Assembly (NCBI GenBank): GCA_963753075.1
Contig: CAVWAR010000017.1
Span: 1,364,001-1,428,000, forward strand
From: Prado023 sp963753075
GTDB lineage: Bacteria > Actinomycetota > Actinomycetes > S36-B12 > CAIYMF01
Direction of reading: 5' to 3'
DNA length: 64,000 nucleotides
How positions within the stretch are numbered: position 1 is the stretch's first letter; each line of letters opens with the position of its first letter. Shown piece by piece: positions 1 through 7,696 of the stretch. Made by a program: the position numbers and the translations under genes. A model generated the notes under the pieces. The model saw nothing but the letters and a program-made list of their open reading frames with translations, ran no database searches and was not told where the DNA came from.

Positions 1-1311
1 GGTCGAGGTAGTTCGCTTGGCGCCGGTGGCGGTGGGTTGAGTGCTGCTGCTCATGGCACGCGGGCCCGGTTCCCCCGCCGGGCTGGGGTCGACGTCGACC
101 AGTGACTCAAGGATCTCCACGGCCCGGGGTGCCCCGCCGGCGGCCGCGAAGCCCGCGGCCACCCGCCCGGCCGCCTCGGTCCGGCCGAGCGCATCACGCA
201 CTGACGAACGAAGCCGCTGCGGGGTCAGTCGCTTGGGGGCGAGTCGCACCCCCGCGCCGGAGTGCTCCACCCGGCGAGCTGACTCATGCTGGTCGCGGCC
301 CCAGGGCACGACGACCACGGGGACACCTGCCGCCAGCGCCCGCTGGGTGCTGCCCATGCCTCCATGGGTGACGACGACGTCCACATCATCGATGACGGCA
401 GCGTGCGACAGGAACCTGACGATGCGGGTCCGCTCGTGCGCAGCGGCGAACCGGTCCGGATCAAGCGCCGAGGTGGTCACGATGATTGACCCAGGTTCGT
501 CGGCCAGCCCCGCAAGGGCCGCGTCGATGATCGCCCCATCCTCCTGGAGCTCCGTGGACACGTTCACCAGGACTCTCGGATGTGGCAGGTCGGCGAGCCA
601 CGCCGGCGCCTGACCCGGCGGTGACCAGAGCCCGGGCCCGATCGGATACACGTTCGCGGGCCAACTGCGCCGGGCGTACTCGAATGGCTCCGCCGTGCGG
701 TAGAGCAGGGCATCAGCCTGCACGTACACGTCCCCCAGCCCGCCCAGCGCCGGCAGACCGAGCCCGGTGCGCAGCGCGTTGAGCCTGGAGATGACTGGAC
801 GGACCATCCGACCCGTGGCCGCCGTGACCAGACGATCCCGCGTGCGATCCACGGCATTGCGGGGTGGGGCGAACCCGGGGCCGAAGGCTGGCGTGTCCGG
901 CGACGGCACCGCCAGGGCATAGGGAAGGAAGGCCGCCCACGGCCTCCCCTGGGCCTGCGCCAGCGCCGAGGCGCCCCAGCTGTTCGCGTCGATGACCAAC
1001 AGATCGGGCTGGAGCTCGTCGATGGCAGCCTGGAGGTCGCGCACCTCGTACGGGGCTCGGGCCATCCAGGTCTCGAGCGCCGCCAGGATCTGGGCGCGGG
1101 TGCCCGACGAGGTGTAGTCATCCATCGTGATGGCCTCGATGGCCGGCGCGATCGCCCGGTGTGCAATGCCGGCGGTCTCCACGTGCTCACGCTCGGCGGC
1201 GAGGGTCGCCACCACGACGTTGTGGCCCTGCCCCTGCAGTGCCAGCGCGACGTCCATCATCGGGTACAGGTGGCCGCGGGCGGGTGAGGTGTAGATCAGG
1301 ACGGTGCTCAT
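1..1311 (-). CDS. GT1-family (MGT-like) glycosyltransferase, 3' end beyond window
   Basis: This is an open frame of 437 codons with no stop before the window edge, so the C-terminus is missing or nearly complete. The N-terminal domain opens with a beta strand followed by ARGHLYP, whose His14 sits where GT-B glycosyltransferases of the OleD/MGT family have the catalytic base. The C-terminal domain has THGGMGST (residues 315-322) and PWGRDQ (336-341), which form the nucleotide-sugar pocket in GT1 enzymes. The last ~25 residues are Ser/Thr-rich, so the stop is probably just outside. The ATG overlaps the stop of the upstream TetR gene by four bases (ATGA), indicating translational coupling. Family knowledge suggests glycosylation of a small hydrophobic acceptor such as a macrolide; the acceptor cannot be read from sequence. 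Confidence 0.85.
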   Translation of the reverse strand, partial: MSTVLIYTSPARGHLYPMMDVALALQGQGHNVVVATLAAEREHVETAGIAHRAIAPAIEAITMDDYTSSGTRAQILAALETWMARAPYEVRDLQAAIDELQPDLLVIDANSWGASALAQAQGRPWAAFLPYALAVPSPDTPAFGPGFAPPRNAVDRTRDRLVTAATGRMVRPVISRLNALRTGLGLPALGGLGDVYVQADALLYRTAEPFEYARRSWPANVYPIGPGLWSPPGQAPAWLADLPHPRVLVNVSTELQEDGAIIDAALAGLADEPGSIIVTTSALDPDRFAAAHERTRIVRFLSHAAVIDDVDVVVTHGGMGSTQRALAAGVPVVVVPWGRDQHESARRVEHSGAGVRLAPKRLTPQRLRSSVRDALGRTEAAGRVAAGFAAAGGAPRAVEILESLVDVDPSPAGEPGPRAMSSSTQPTATGAKRTTST

Positions 1312-1883
1312 GAGTCCTCCAGGACGGCGTTGATGAGGGCGGAGATGACGGTTCGGGTCGCGTCGGGCGAGCGCCCGAGGTCGAGCCTGAGCAGTTTCCA
1401 GATGTAGAGGTCGGTGGCAGCGACGAGGGCATCGACCGTCGTCTCGGATGGCTCCCTGAGGCGGGGCCCGAAGCAGCGCTGCACCCACGCCCGGTGGTAG
1501 GCCCGGCCTGTCTGCGCCGCCTCGACGACGAGGGGATCTCCCCCGTGCTCCTGGGTCAGGAGGTTGAGCACCAGCCTGCCCTCAGCCTCGTAGTGCGCGA
1601 GCAGGCCCGCGATGGCACCCTCGACGTCGCCGGGGGCGCTGCCCTCGCGCTGTTCCTGCACACGGGTGCCCAGCTGCTGCCGGACCACGCCGAAGCAGCC
1701 CTCCCGCGAGCCCATGTGCCGGAGCACGGTCTGCACGGTGACACCGGATTCCTCGGCGATGGACTGCAGGGTCACGTCGACGATCGGGCGCTCGGTGAGC
1801 AGCGTCTCGGTGGCCTCGGCGATGCGCTGCGTGGTCTGCGCTGCCTGCTGGGCGCGGTTGGTCATGTCGTAGGTGCGTACCAT
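1308..1883 (-). CDS. TetR-family transcriptional regulator
   Basis: 191 aa. An N-terminal helix-turn-helix (about residues 35-60, with the typical SIAEESGVTVQTVLRHMGSR pattern) is followed by an all-helical ligand-binding domain that I cannot assign to a ligand. The ATG is preceded by GGAGG four bases upstream. The gene is first in a two-gene operon with the glycosyltransferase, and its promoter carries an inverted repeat over the -10 box, so autoregulation is likely. By analogy with TetR-controlled resistance genes it may sense the compound that the glycosyltransferase modifies; that is inference. Confidence 0.9.
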   Translation of the reverse strand: MVRTYDMTNRAQQAAQTTQRIAEATETLLTERPIVDVTLQSIAEESGVTVQTVLRHMGSREGCFGVVRQQLGTRVQEQREGSAPGDVEGAIAGLLAHYEAEGRLVLNLLTQEHGGDPLVVEAAQTGRAYHRAWVQRCFGPRLREPSETTVDALVAATDLYIWKLLRLDLGRSPDATRTVISALINAVLEDS

Positions 1884-1898
1884 TCGACCTCCTTATTC

Positions 1899-1934
1899 GT
1901 GTGAATCGTACTCACACCAATAAGTTGATGTCAA
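1899..1934 (-). promoter_or_regulatory. Promoter and TetR operator for TetR-glycosyltransferase operon
   Basis: On the minus strand TTGACA (1929-1934) and TACGAT (1905-1910) are separated by 18 bases. A perfect 6-bp inverted repeat, GTGTGA...TCACAC, spans 1899-1917 with a 7-bp spacer and covers the -10 element. This is the geometry of a TetR operator that blocks polymerase. Confidence 0.7.
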
Positions 1935-2013
1935 TGCCACTCACATCATTACGGACCCTCCTGGTTGTGGCCGGCGCACCGGCGCGCAGTCCGCTCCACG
2001 ACCAACCCAGGTG

Positions 2014-2553
2014 TCAGCGCCACTTGATCGAGCAGCCCATGCTCGGCCGGTGCGGCTCGGGGACCGACATCCCAGCACGCACCCGCGTGAGGGCATCCTC
2101 GAGCAGCGCCCCCGTGACCGGTTGGCCGTTCCCGGGGGTGGAGTCGTCCATCGCGCCCCGATACGCCAGGCGGCCCTCGGCGTCGTAGAGGAAGAAGTCC
2201 GGCGTGCAGGCCGCGCGGAAGGCGCGCCCCACATCCTGGGACTCGTCGACCAGGTACGGGAAGCTCCAGCCTGCCCGCTGCGCCTGCTCGGCGAGGTGGG
2301 CCGGCGCATCCTCGGGATAGCCCTGCGCGTCGTTGCTGCTGATGGCCACCACCTGGAGATCCGGATGGGCTCGCACCAGCTCGCCGAACCGGGCCTCGAC
2401 GTGCTGGACGTAGGGGCAGTGGTTGCACATGAAGGCCACCAGCAGCGGGGCACCCGCGAAGGATCGGCTCGTCACGGTCGCCCCGGTGAGGTCGGGCAAC
2501 TCGAATGCCGGCATCGGGGACTGCAGGTCAACCATCTGGGATGCGATAGCCAT
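2014..2553 (-). CDS. Thioredoxin-fold (AhpC/TSA-like) redox protein
   Basis: 179 aa. The thioredoxin fold is shown by the CNHC redox pair (Cys43, Cys46) after strand 1 and by the cis-proline motif CTPDFF (Pro118). There is no signal peptide, so it is cytosolic. The family, often annotated as thioredoxin-family or redoxin proteins with MCNHCPYV, is thought to reduce disulfides or peroxides, but no specific substrate is known to me. There is no Shine-Dalgarno; instead a TAGGCT hexamer lies six bases before the ATG, suggesting a leaderless transcript. It precedes the sigma factor gene on the same strand with an 88-bp gap. Confidence 0.85.
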   Translation of the reverse strand: MAIASQMVDLQSPMPAFELPDLTGATVTSRSFAGAPLLVAFMCNHCPYVQHVEARFGELVRAHPDLQVVAISSNDAQGYPEDAPAHLAEQAQRAGWSFPYLVDESQDVGRAFRAACTPDFFLYDAEGRLAYRGAMDDSTPGNGQPVTGALLEDALTRVRAGMSVPEPHRPSMGCSIKWR

Positions 2554-2559
2554 GGATCC

Positions 2560-2565
2560 AGCCTA
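2560..2565 (-). promoter_or_regulatory. -10 hexamer of a probable leaderless transcript
   Basis: TAGGCT on the minus strand, then exactly six bases (GGATCC), then the ATG of the thioredoxin-fold gene. This places the transcription start at or next to the A of ATG. No convincing -35 was seen. Confidence 0.5.
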
Positions 2566-2641
2566 CGAGCAACGCCCTGGACGGGCAGTATCAGGATTCA
2601 GCGCCGAAACGCCGTGCCGGGCCGAGGGCCCGAGAGCAGCG

Positions 2642-3829
2642 TCAGAGGAAGTCGCGAAGCCCGGTCTGCCGCGTGGGATGCCTCAGCTTGGACAGCGCCT
2701 TGCACTCGATCTGGCGGATGCGCTCGCGGGTCACCCCCTGGCGTCGGCCGATCTCCTCGAGGGTCTTGGGATCCCCATCCGTGAGGCCGAAGCGCATCCG
2801 CATCACCCCCGCTTCGCGTTCGGTGAGCTGGGCCAGTGCGGCCTCGAACTGCTGGGCCAGCAGGGCGTGAGCCACCGCGTCCGACGGGGCGAGGGCCTCG
2901 GCGTCCTCGATCAGGTCACCGAGCTCGGAACCGGACTCCTCTCCGATCGGAAGGTGCAGCGAGATCGTGCGCCGGGCGAACCTCTCGAGCTCGACGACCC
3001 TGTCCGCCGGCACGTTCAGCGCCTCGGACAGCTCCGCTGTGGTTGCTTCCCGGCCCAGGTTCGCCCTCGCGTCCACTCGGAGGCGGGACAGCTGGTTGAT
3101 GAGCTCTGCCACGTGCACCGGGACCCGGATGGTGCGGGACTGGTCAGCCATGGCCCGGTGGATCGCCTGGCGGATCCACCACGTGGCGTACGTGGAGAAC
3201 TTGTAGCCCTGGGTGTAGTCGAACTTCTCCATCGCGCGGATCAGGCCGAGGTTGCCCTCCTGGATCAGGTCCAGGAACAACATGCCTCGCCCCGTGTACC
3301 GCTTGGCCAACGAGACAACCAGACGCAGGTTCGCCTCGAGCATGTGGTTCCGTGCGCTCTGCCCGTCAGCCACCAGCCACTCAAGGTCCTGACCGAGCGC
3401 CGAGCCCGACTCCACCCCGGAGGCCAACCTCTCCGCGGCGAGCACGCCGGCCTCGATCCTGATCGCCAGCGAGACCTCCTCCTCAGCGCTGAGCAACGCC
3501 ACGCGTCCGATGCGCTGGAGATAGTCCTTCACCGGATCGGCGGTGGCGCCCGCGACGCTCACCCGCGGCGCGGGCGCGTCGGCCTCGTCACCGTCTGAAA
3601 GCACGAATGCCCCGTCTGCAGCCGCCGGTCCCACGTGCGCGTCGGGGGACCCCAGGTCCGACTCAAGGTCCCTGACAAGGTCCGCCTCCAACTCAGCCTC
3701 GAGTTGGGCCACCTCAGCCCAGTGCGCGGAATCCGGGATCGGGTCGAGTATCGGCGTCACACCATCGGGGCGCTCGGGCTCGATCGGTGGCTCGATCGCC
3801 ACCGTCGCCTGCCGGTCACGCTTCGACAT
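2642..3829 (-). CDS. RNA polymerase sigma-70 factor, group 1/2 (SigA/SigB/HrdB-like)
   Basis: 395 aa. An acidic, low-complexity N-terminus (1-95) precedes region 1.2 (about 97-125). Region 2 (about 167-240) has the near-invariant -10 recognition helix with FSTYATWWIRQAI, region 3 follows, and region 4.2 (336-385) ends in a TLEEIGRRQGVTRERIRQIE helix for -35 recognition. The full set of regions 1.2-4.2 places it in the primary or primary-like class rather than ECF. It is shorter than typical actinobacterial primary sigma factors (about 500 aa with a long N-terminal extension), so I favour a group 2 SigB/HrdB-type factor. The start is the first ATG, with GAAGGG about ten bases upstream. Confidence 0.92.
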   Translation of the reverse strand: MSKRDRQATVAIEPPIEPERPDGVTPILDPIPDSAHWAEVAQLEAELEADLVRDLESDLGSPDAHVGPAAADGAFVLSDGDEADAPAPRVSVAGATADPVKDYLQRIGRVALLSAEEEVSLAIRIEAGVLAAERLASGVESGSALGQDLEWLVADGQSARNHMLEANLRLVVSLAKRYTGRGMLFLDLIQEGNLGLIRAMEKFDYTQGYKFSTYATWWIRQAIHRAMADQSRTIRVPVHVAELINQLSRLRVDARANLGREATTAELSEALNVPADRVVELERFARRTISLHLPIGEESGSELGDLIEDAEALAPSDAVAHALLAQQFEAALAQLTEREAGVMRMRFGLTDGDPKTLEEIGRRQGVTRERIRQIECKALSKLRHPTRQTGLRDFL

Positions 3830-3970
3830 CCCAACCCTTCACACGCACCGCCGCAACAGCACCGCACCCAGATCGCCGCACGGACCAACCCAGCAGGACT
3901 GCGCCGAACGAACGTCTCGTGAGCCGTGCTCGCTCACCGGACAACTCCCGCAGGCAGCCATCGAACGGGA

Positions 3971-4040
3971 GTGGGAGAGCGCTCTCACTGAAAGGGTGTC
4001 GCCTTGCGGCACCCTTGTCAACCTCCTGCGCGAGTAGCAT
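3971..4040 (+). promoter_or_regulatory. Divergent intergenic control region: LacI-like palindrome, hairpin, -10 box
   Basis: GAGAGCGCTCTC (3975-3986) is a perfect 12-bp palindrome with a CG centre, like LacI-family operators. It is followed by a 9-bp stem with a 3-nt loop (GGGTGTCGC at 3994-4002, GCGGCACCC at 4006-4014) and a TAGCAT hexamer (4035-4040) 27 bases before the epimerase ATG. The region separates the sigma factor (minus) from the epimerase (plus), so either gene could be controlled. Confidence 0.5.
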
Positions 4041-4067
4041 CGACACCGCCCACGTCGAGGAGCTGCG

Positions 4068-4934
4068 ATGAAGACCATCTGCGTGACCGGGGCCGCGGGC
4101 ATGACGGGAACGGCAACTGTCCTGCGTCTGCTCGCCGACGGGTACTGCGTCGTGGGCGCCGACCTCGTGCCGCTGCCGTCGACGCTGCCACCGCAGTGGT
4201 CGCTGCCGACGTTCCAGTACGTGCGGTGTGACCTGGCCGACTACGGCGACACCGTCGAGGTCATCAGCGGCGTCGACGCTGTGGTCCACCTGGCGAACGT
4301 GCCTGCGCCCGGCCTGCGCCCCGCGTCGCGGACGATGAACGTCAACACCGCGATGAACTCCAACGTGTTCCTCGCGGCCACTCAGGTCGGCCTCGAGCGG
4401 GTCGTCTGGTCGAGCAGCGAGACGACCCTCGGACTGAACTTCGATGCGGTCAACGCGCCGAAGTACCTGCCGGTGGACGAGGGCCACAGCCCCTATCCGA
4501 CGAGCACCTACGCCCTGTCGAAGGTACTGGCCGAGACGACTGCGCGGCACCTGGCCGACTGGTCAGGGATCCCGTTCGTGGGGCTGCGGCTGTCCAACGT
4601 CATCCGTCCGGAGGCGTACGCCGACTTCCCGCAGGCCTGGGCTGATCCGTCGAAGCGCCAGTTCAACCTCTGGAGCTACATCGACGTCGACGACGCCGCG
4701 GCGGCGTGCAGCGCGGCGCTCACGGCCGACGTCCATGGCGCGGACGAGTTCATCATCGCCAGTCCCGAGACCACGATGCCGATCCCCACGCGGGAGCTGA
4801 TCGACCGCTACTACCCGGCCGTGGAGGTCCGCCGCGACCTGGGGTCGCACGAGTCGCTGCTGTCCAGCCAGCGTGCCCGCGACATCCTCGGGTTCACGGC
4901 CACGCGAAGCTGGCGCGACCACGTGTCGGCCTGA
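4068..4934 (+). CDS. NAD-dependent epimerase/dehydratase (extended SDR)
   Basis: 288 aa. The Rossmann motif TGAAGMTG (residues 7-14) binds NAD(P), DLAD follows, VVHLAN is the conserved strand-4 motif, and YALSK supplies the catalytic Tyr and Lys with an upstream Ser cluster (WSSSETT). This is the architecture of nucleotide-sugar epimerases/dehydratases, but no neighbouring sugar genes show the substrate. GAGGAG lies seven bases before the ATG. The gene stands alone, divergent from the sigma factor and convergent with adenylate kinase. Confidence 0.85.
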   Translation: MKTICVTGAAGMTGTATVLRLLADGYCVVGADLVPLPSTLPPQWSLPTFQYVRCDLADYGDTVEVISGVDAVVHLANVPAPGLRPASRTMNVNTAMNSNVFLAATQVGLERVVWSSSETTLGLNFDAVNAPKYLPVDEGHSPYPTSTYALSKVLAETTARHLADWSGIPFVGLRLSNVIRPEAYADFPQAWADPSKRQFNLWSYIDVDDAAAACSAALTADVHGADEFIIASPETTMPIPTRELIDRYYPAVEVRRDLGSHESLLSSQRARDILGFTATRSWRDHVSA

Positions 4935-4969
4935 TCAGCGGTCGCAGTGGGTGCGCGTGTCGGTGGGTT

Positions 4970-5527
4970 CTACAGCGCTGCCAGGACCCGATCCCGGACC
5001 TCGTCGACGGCACCCATGCCATCGACCTGGACCAGGATCCCGGCCTTGGCGTACACGCGGGTCAGTGGTTCGGTCTGCTCGGTGTAGACCTCCATGCGCC
5101 TGCGGATGACGTCCTCGGTGTCATCGGCCCGGCCCTGCTCCTGGGCCCGCTTGAGCAGCCGGGACACGATCTCGTCGGTGTCCACCGTCAGCTCAACCGC
5201 CCGGTCGAGGGTCAGGCCCATTTCGGCCAGCGCGGAGTCCAGCACTCCCACCTGGTCCAACGTGCGCGGGTACCCGTCGAGGAGGAAACCGCCGGCGGCG
5301 TCCGGCTGCCCGAGGCGCTCGCGCACCATCGCGTTGGTGATCCGATCAGGGACGTAGTCCCCACCGTCCATGAACATCCCGGCCGTGATGCCCAACGGCG
5401 TGGCCTCGGCGAGGTGGGCACGGAAGAGGTCCCCGGTTGAGATGTGCGGGATGCCCAACCGCTCGGAGAGCACCTTGGCCTGTGTGCCCTTGCCCCCCCC
5501 AGGGGGGCCCATCAACACGATGCGCAT
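4970..5527 (-). CDS. adk: Adenylate kinase (short form)
   Basis: 185 aa from the chosen start. It catalyses ATP + AMP = 2 ADP in the cytosol. The P-loop GPPGGGKGTQ lies at residues 7-16, the AMP-binding LDGYPR motif follows, and the LID region (GRADDTEDVIRRR) is short and lacks the zinc-binding Cys residues of the long form. The open frame extends 38 codons upstream, but homology begins at MRIVLMG and GAGAGG precedes that ATG. The usual actinobacterial context is just after secY in the ribosomal protein cluster; here it sits between an SDR gene and a penicillin-binding protein, so this may be a second or relocated copy. The 5' leader carries three tandem 10-bp repeats. Confidence 0.9.
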   Translation of the reverse strand: MRIVLMGPPGGGKGTQAKVLSERLGIPHISTGDLFRAHLAEATPLGITAGMFMDGGDYVPDRITNAMVRERLGQPDAAGGFLLDGYPRTLDQVGVLDSALAEMGLTLDRAVELTVDTDEIVSRLLKRAQEQGRADDTEDVIRRRMEVYTEQTEPLTRVYAKAGILVQVDGMGAVDEVRDRVLAAL

Positions 5528-5546
5528 GTGCCGTGACCTCTCGTCG

Positions 5547-5576
5547 CAGTGGACCTCAGTGGATCTCAGTGGATCT
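5547..5576 (-). repeat. Three tandem 10-bp repeats in the adk leader
   Basis: Plus-strand units CAGTGGACCT, CAGTGGATCT and CAGTGGATCT are contiguous (5547-5556, 5557-5566, 5567-5576). They start 20 bases upstream of the adk ATG, so they are transcribed or overlap the promoter. Confidence 0.8.
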
Positions 5577-5663
5577 GACACGCGACACACTATCGGCCGA
5601 CGTTGGCCTGATGGGCCTTGGCCGGAGGCTGCCGGACCCAACCGGGCACCGGGTCCGAGCGCA

Positions 5664-7526
5664 TCACCGGGCCGCCCGCAGGACCTCCTCCAGGATCGGT
5701 CCGGCCGTCTGGGAACCGGACTGCCCGACCTCGACGAAGACCGCGACGGCGAGGTCCCCCTGGTAGGCGATCATCCAGGCGTGCGTCTGCAACGGCGTGC
5801 TGGTGCCGAACTCCGCGGTACCCGTCTTGGCGCCGACCGGGGGGCCCGGGACATCGCCGAGGAACGTGGCTGTCCCCTCGGTGACCACAGCTCGCATCAT
5901 GTCCTGCAGGGCGTCGGCCTCCTGCGTCGTCAGGGGCTGGTCCACCTCAGTCTCTGGCACCGGCTGATCGGGGAGCAGGCGCGGCACGATCGCTTGCCCC
6001 TGCGCGACGGAGCCCGCAACCGCCGCCATGGCCATCGGCGAGGCCAGAACGGAACCCTGCCCGATGAGGGATGCGGCCTGCCCGGTCTCGGATGTGGGCG
6101 GGGGAACCTCGCCGAAGTACGCCGGGAAGCCCAGGTCGTGATCGACCCCGAGTCCGAGCGCGGCCGCTGCCTGTCCGAGGTCGTCACCGGTGAGCTTCTC
6201 GTACTGCGAGACCAGGGCCGTGTTGCACGAGTTGGCGACCGCCGACCGCAGCGGGATGTCGCCCATCCGGCTGGGCGGGTAGTCGTCGTAGTTCGTGAAC
6301 GGCTTGCCGTCCACGACCACCCTGGCCGTGCACGGGAGCAGGTCCGAGGGCTGCACGCCGGCACGCATCAGCGCGAGCGCGGTGACGACCTTCGTCGTCG
6401 ATCCTGGCGGGTACTGCCCGATCGTTGCTGTGCTGTAACCCTCCGACCCCGGGCCGCTGGCGGCGGCGAGGATCTCCCCGGTGGAGGGGCGCAGAACAAC
6501 GACGGCGCTGGCTGGTCCGACATCGTCCAGCTGCGCCTCTGCCACGCGCTGCAGTCCTGGATCCAGGGTTGTGCGCAGCGGCTGGCCGTCGACCTCGGCC
6601 GTGGTCAGCAGCGTCCGCTCCTCATCACCACGCTTGGCCGCGACGACCACCCCGGGCGTCCCACCCAGGAGGTCCTCGTAGCGGGCCTGCAGTCCGGACA
6701 GGCCCACGACGTCTCCCGCCCGGACTCTCCCGTCGGACTCCTCGATGATCTCCGCCGTCGCGGGTCCCGCACGACCCAGGATGGCGGCGGCGAAGTCCCG
6801 GGTGGGCGCCAGCGCCACCTCGTCGTCCAGGCCGACCGCGCCGGGGATCGCAGCAACCGCAGAGGAGTCCACCTCCTTCGCGTCCGGTGCGCGCAGGGTC
6901 AGGGCCTCGACGAAGGCCTTCGGACCGGCCTGCTCGACGCGCTTGGCGTACGCCGCGGGATCGATGTCGAGCAGCCGCGCAAGGGCCCGGGCTGACTCGG
7001 TCGCCTGCTCCGCGGGCACCCTGGTCTTGTCGATGCCGACGCGGACCACCGGACGGTCCTTGACCAGGGGAACGTCGCCCGCACCGAGGACGGCACCGCG
7101 CTGCCCCTGCTCCGTGGTCAGGTCCAGCGCCTCCCCGTCGGTGAGCGATGGCTCGACCATGGCCGGTGACCACTGGACCGTCCACTGCTCGTCGGCCCAC
7201 GTCATCTCGGCCGAGGTGTCGTAGCTCCACGGGGCCCCGGGGGTCTGCCACTGCCAGGCCATCGTGACGGTGGCAGCGTCCCCGTCGACCTGGATGTCGG
7301 TCGCGCTCACCTCGACGGGGAGGTCATCCATGCCGGTCAGGACCGCGTCGAGCTGCTCCTGACCTGCCCCGTCGACCGGCACGGCACCCAGCTGACCGTC
7401 GGCCAGCGCCCCAGCGAGTTCGGCGGCACGCGCCTCGGCGGCCTGGACCCGGCCGTCATCCGAGGAGCACCCCGGCAGCACACCCAGTAGCAGGACACCC
7501 AGGGCGATCGCGAGTGGACGAGGCAT
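5664..7526 (-). CDS. Penicillin-binding lipoprotein, MecA-like class B transpeptidase
   Basis: 620 aa. The signal peptide ends in a lipobox (VLPGC, Cys20), so it is a membrane-anchored lipoprotein facing the wall. An NTF2-like MecA_N domain (about 25-150) and a dimerisation region come before the transpeptidase domain, which has all three active-site motifs: STTK (Ser376, Lys379), SCN (433-435) and KTG (567-569). It should crosslink peptidoglycan and is a beta-lactam target. GGAGGAGC four bases upstream selects the ATG at 7526 over longer starts. It resembles actinobacterial PbpA/PBP2-like lipoproteins rather than the division enzyme FtsI, since no cell-division genes are adjacent. Confidence 0.9.
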   Translation of the reverse strand: MPRPLAIALGVLLLGVLPGCSSDDGRVQAAEARAAELAGALADGQLGAVPVDGAGQEQLDAVLTGMDDLPVEVSATDIQVDGDAATVTMAWQWQTPGAPWSYDTSAEMTWADEQWTVQWSPAMVEPSLTDGEALDLTTEQGQRGAVLGAGDVPLVKDRPVVRVGIDKTRVPAEQATESARALARLLDIDPAAYAKRVEQAGPKAFVEALTLRAPDAKEVDSSAVAAIPGAVGLDDEVALAPTRDFAAAILGRAGPATAEIIEESDGRVRAGDVVGLSGLQARYEDLLGGTPGVVVAAKRGDEERTLLTTAEVDGQPLRTTLDPGLQRVAEAQLDDVGPASAVVVLRPSTGEILAAASGPGSEGYSTATIGQYPPGSTTKVVTALALMRAGVQPSDLLPCTARVVVDGKPFTNYDDYPPSRMGDIPLRSAVANSCNTALVSQYEKLTGDDLGQAAAALGLGVDHDLGFPAYFGEVPPPTSETGQAASLIGQGSVLASPMAMAAVAGSVAQGQAIVPRLLPDQPVPETEVDQPLTTQEADALQDMMRAVVTEGTATFLGDVPGPPVGAKTGTAEFGTSTPLQTHAWMIAYQGDLAVAVFVEVGQSGSQTAGPILEEVLRAAR

Positions 7527-7696
7527 CAACGCTCCTCCGGTCGGCTGATGACCCGCCTCATCCTGCCGTACCGGTCGGGCACGCCACCCAGCGTGCCCCT
7601 TCCGGGCGGCCGCTGACGCGCGCCCACGCCGCAGAGGCCAGCACCCGGTTCGCGTCGTTCTCGGTGGTGCGCGACCGCAGCGACGGCCGGCTTGGC

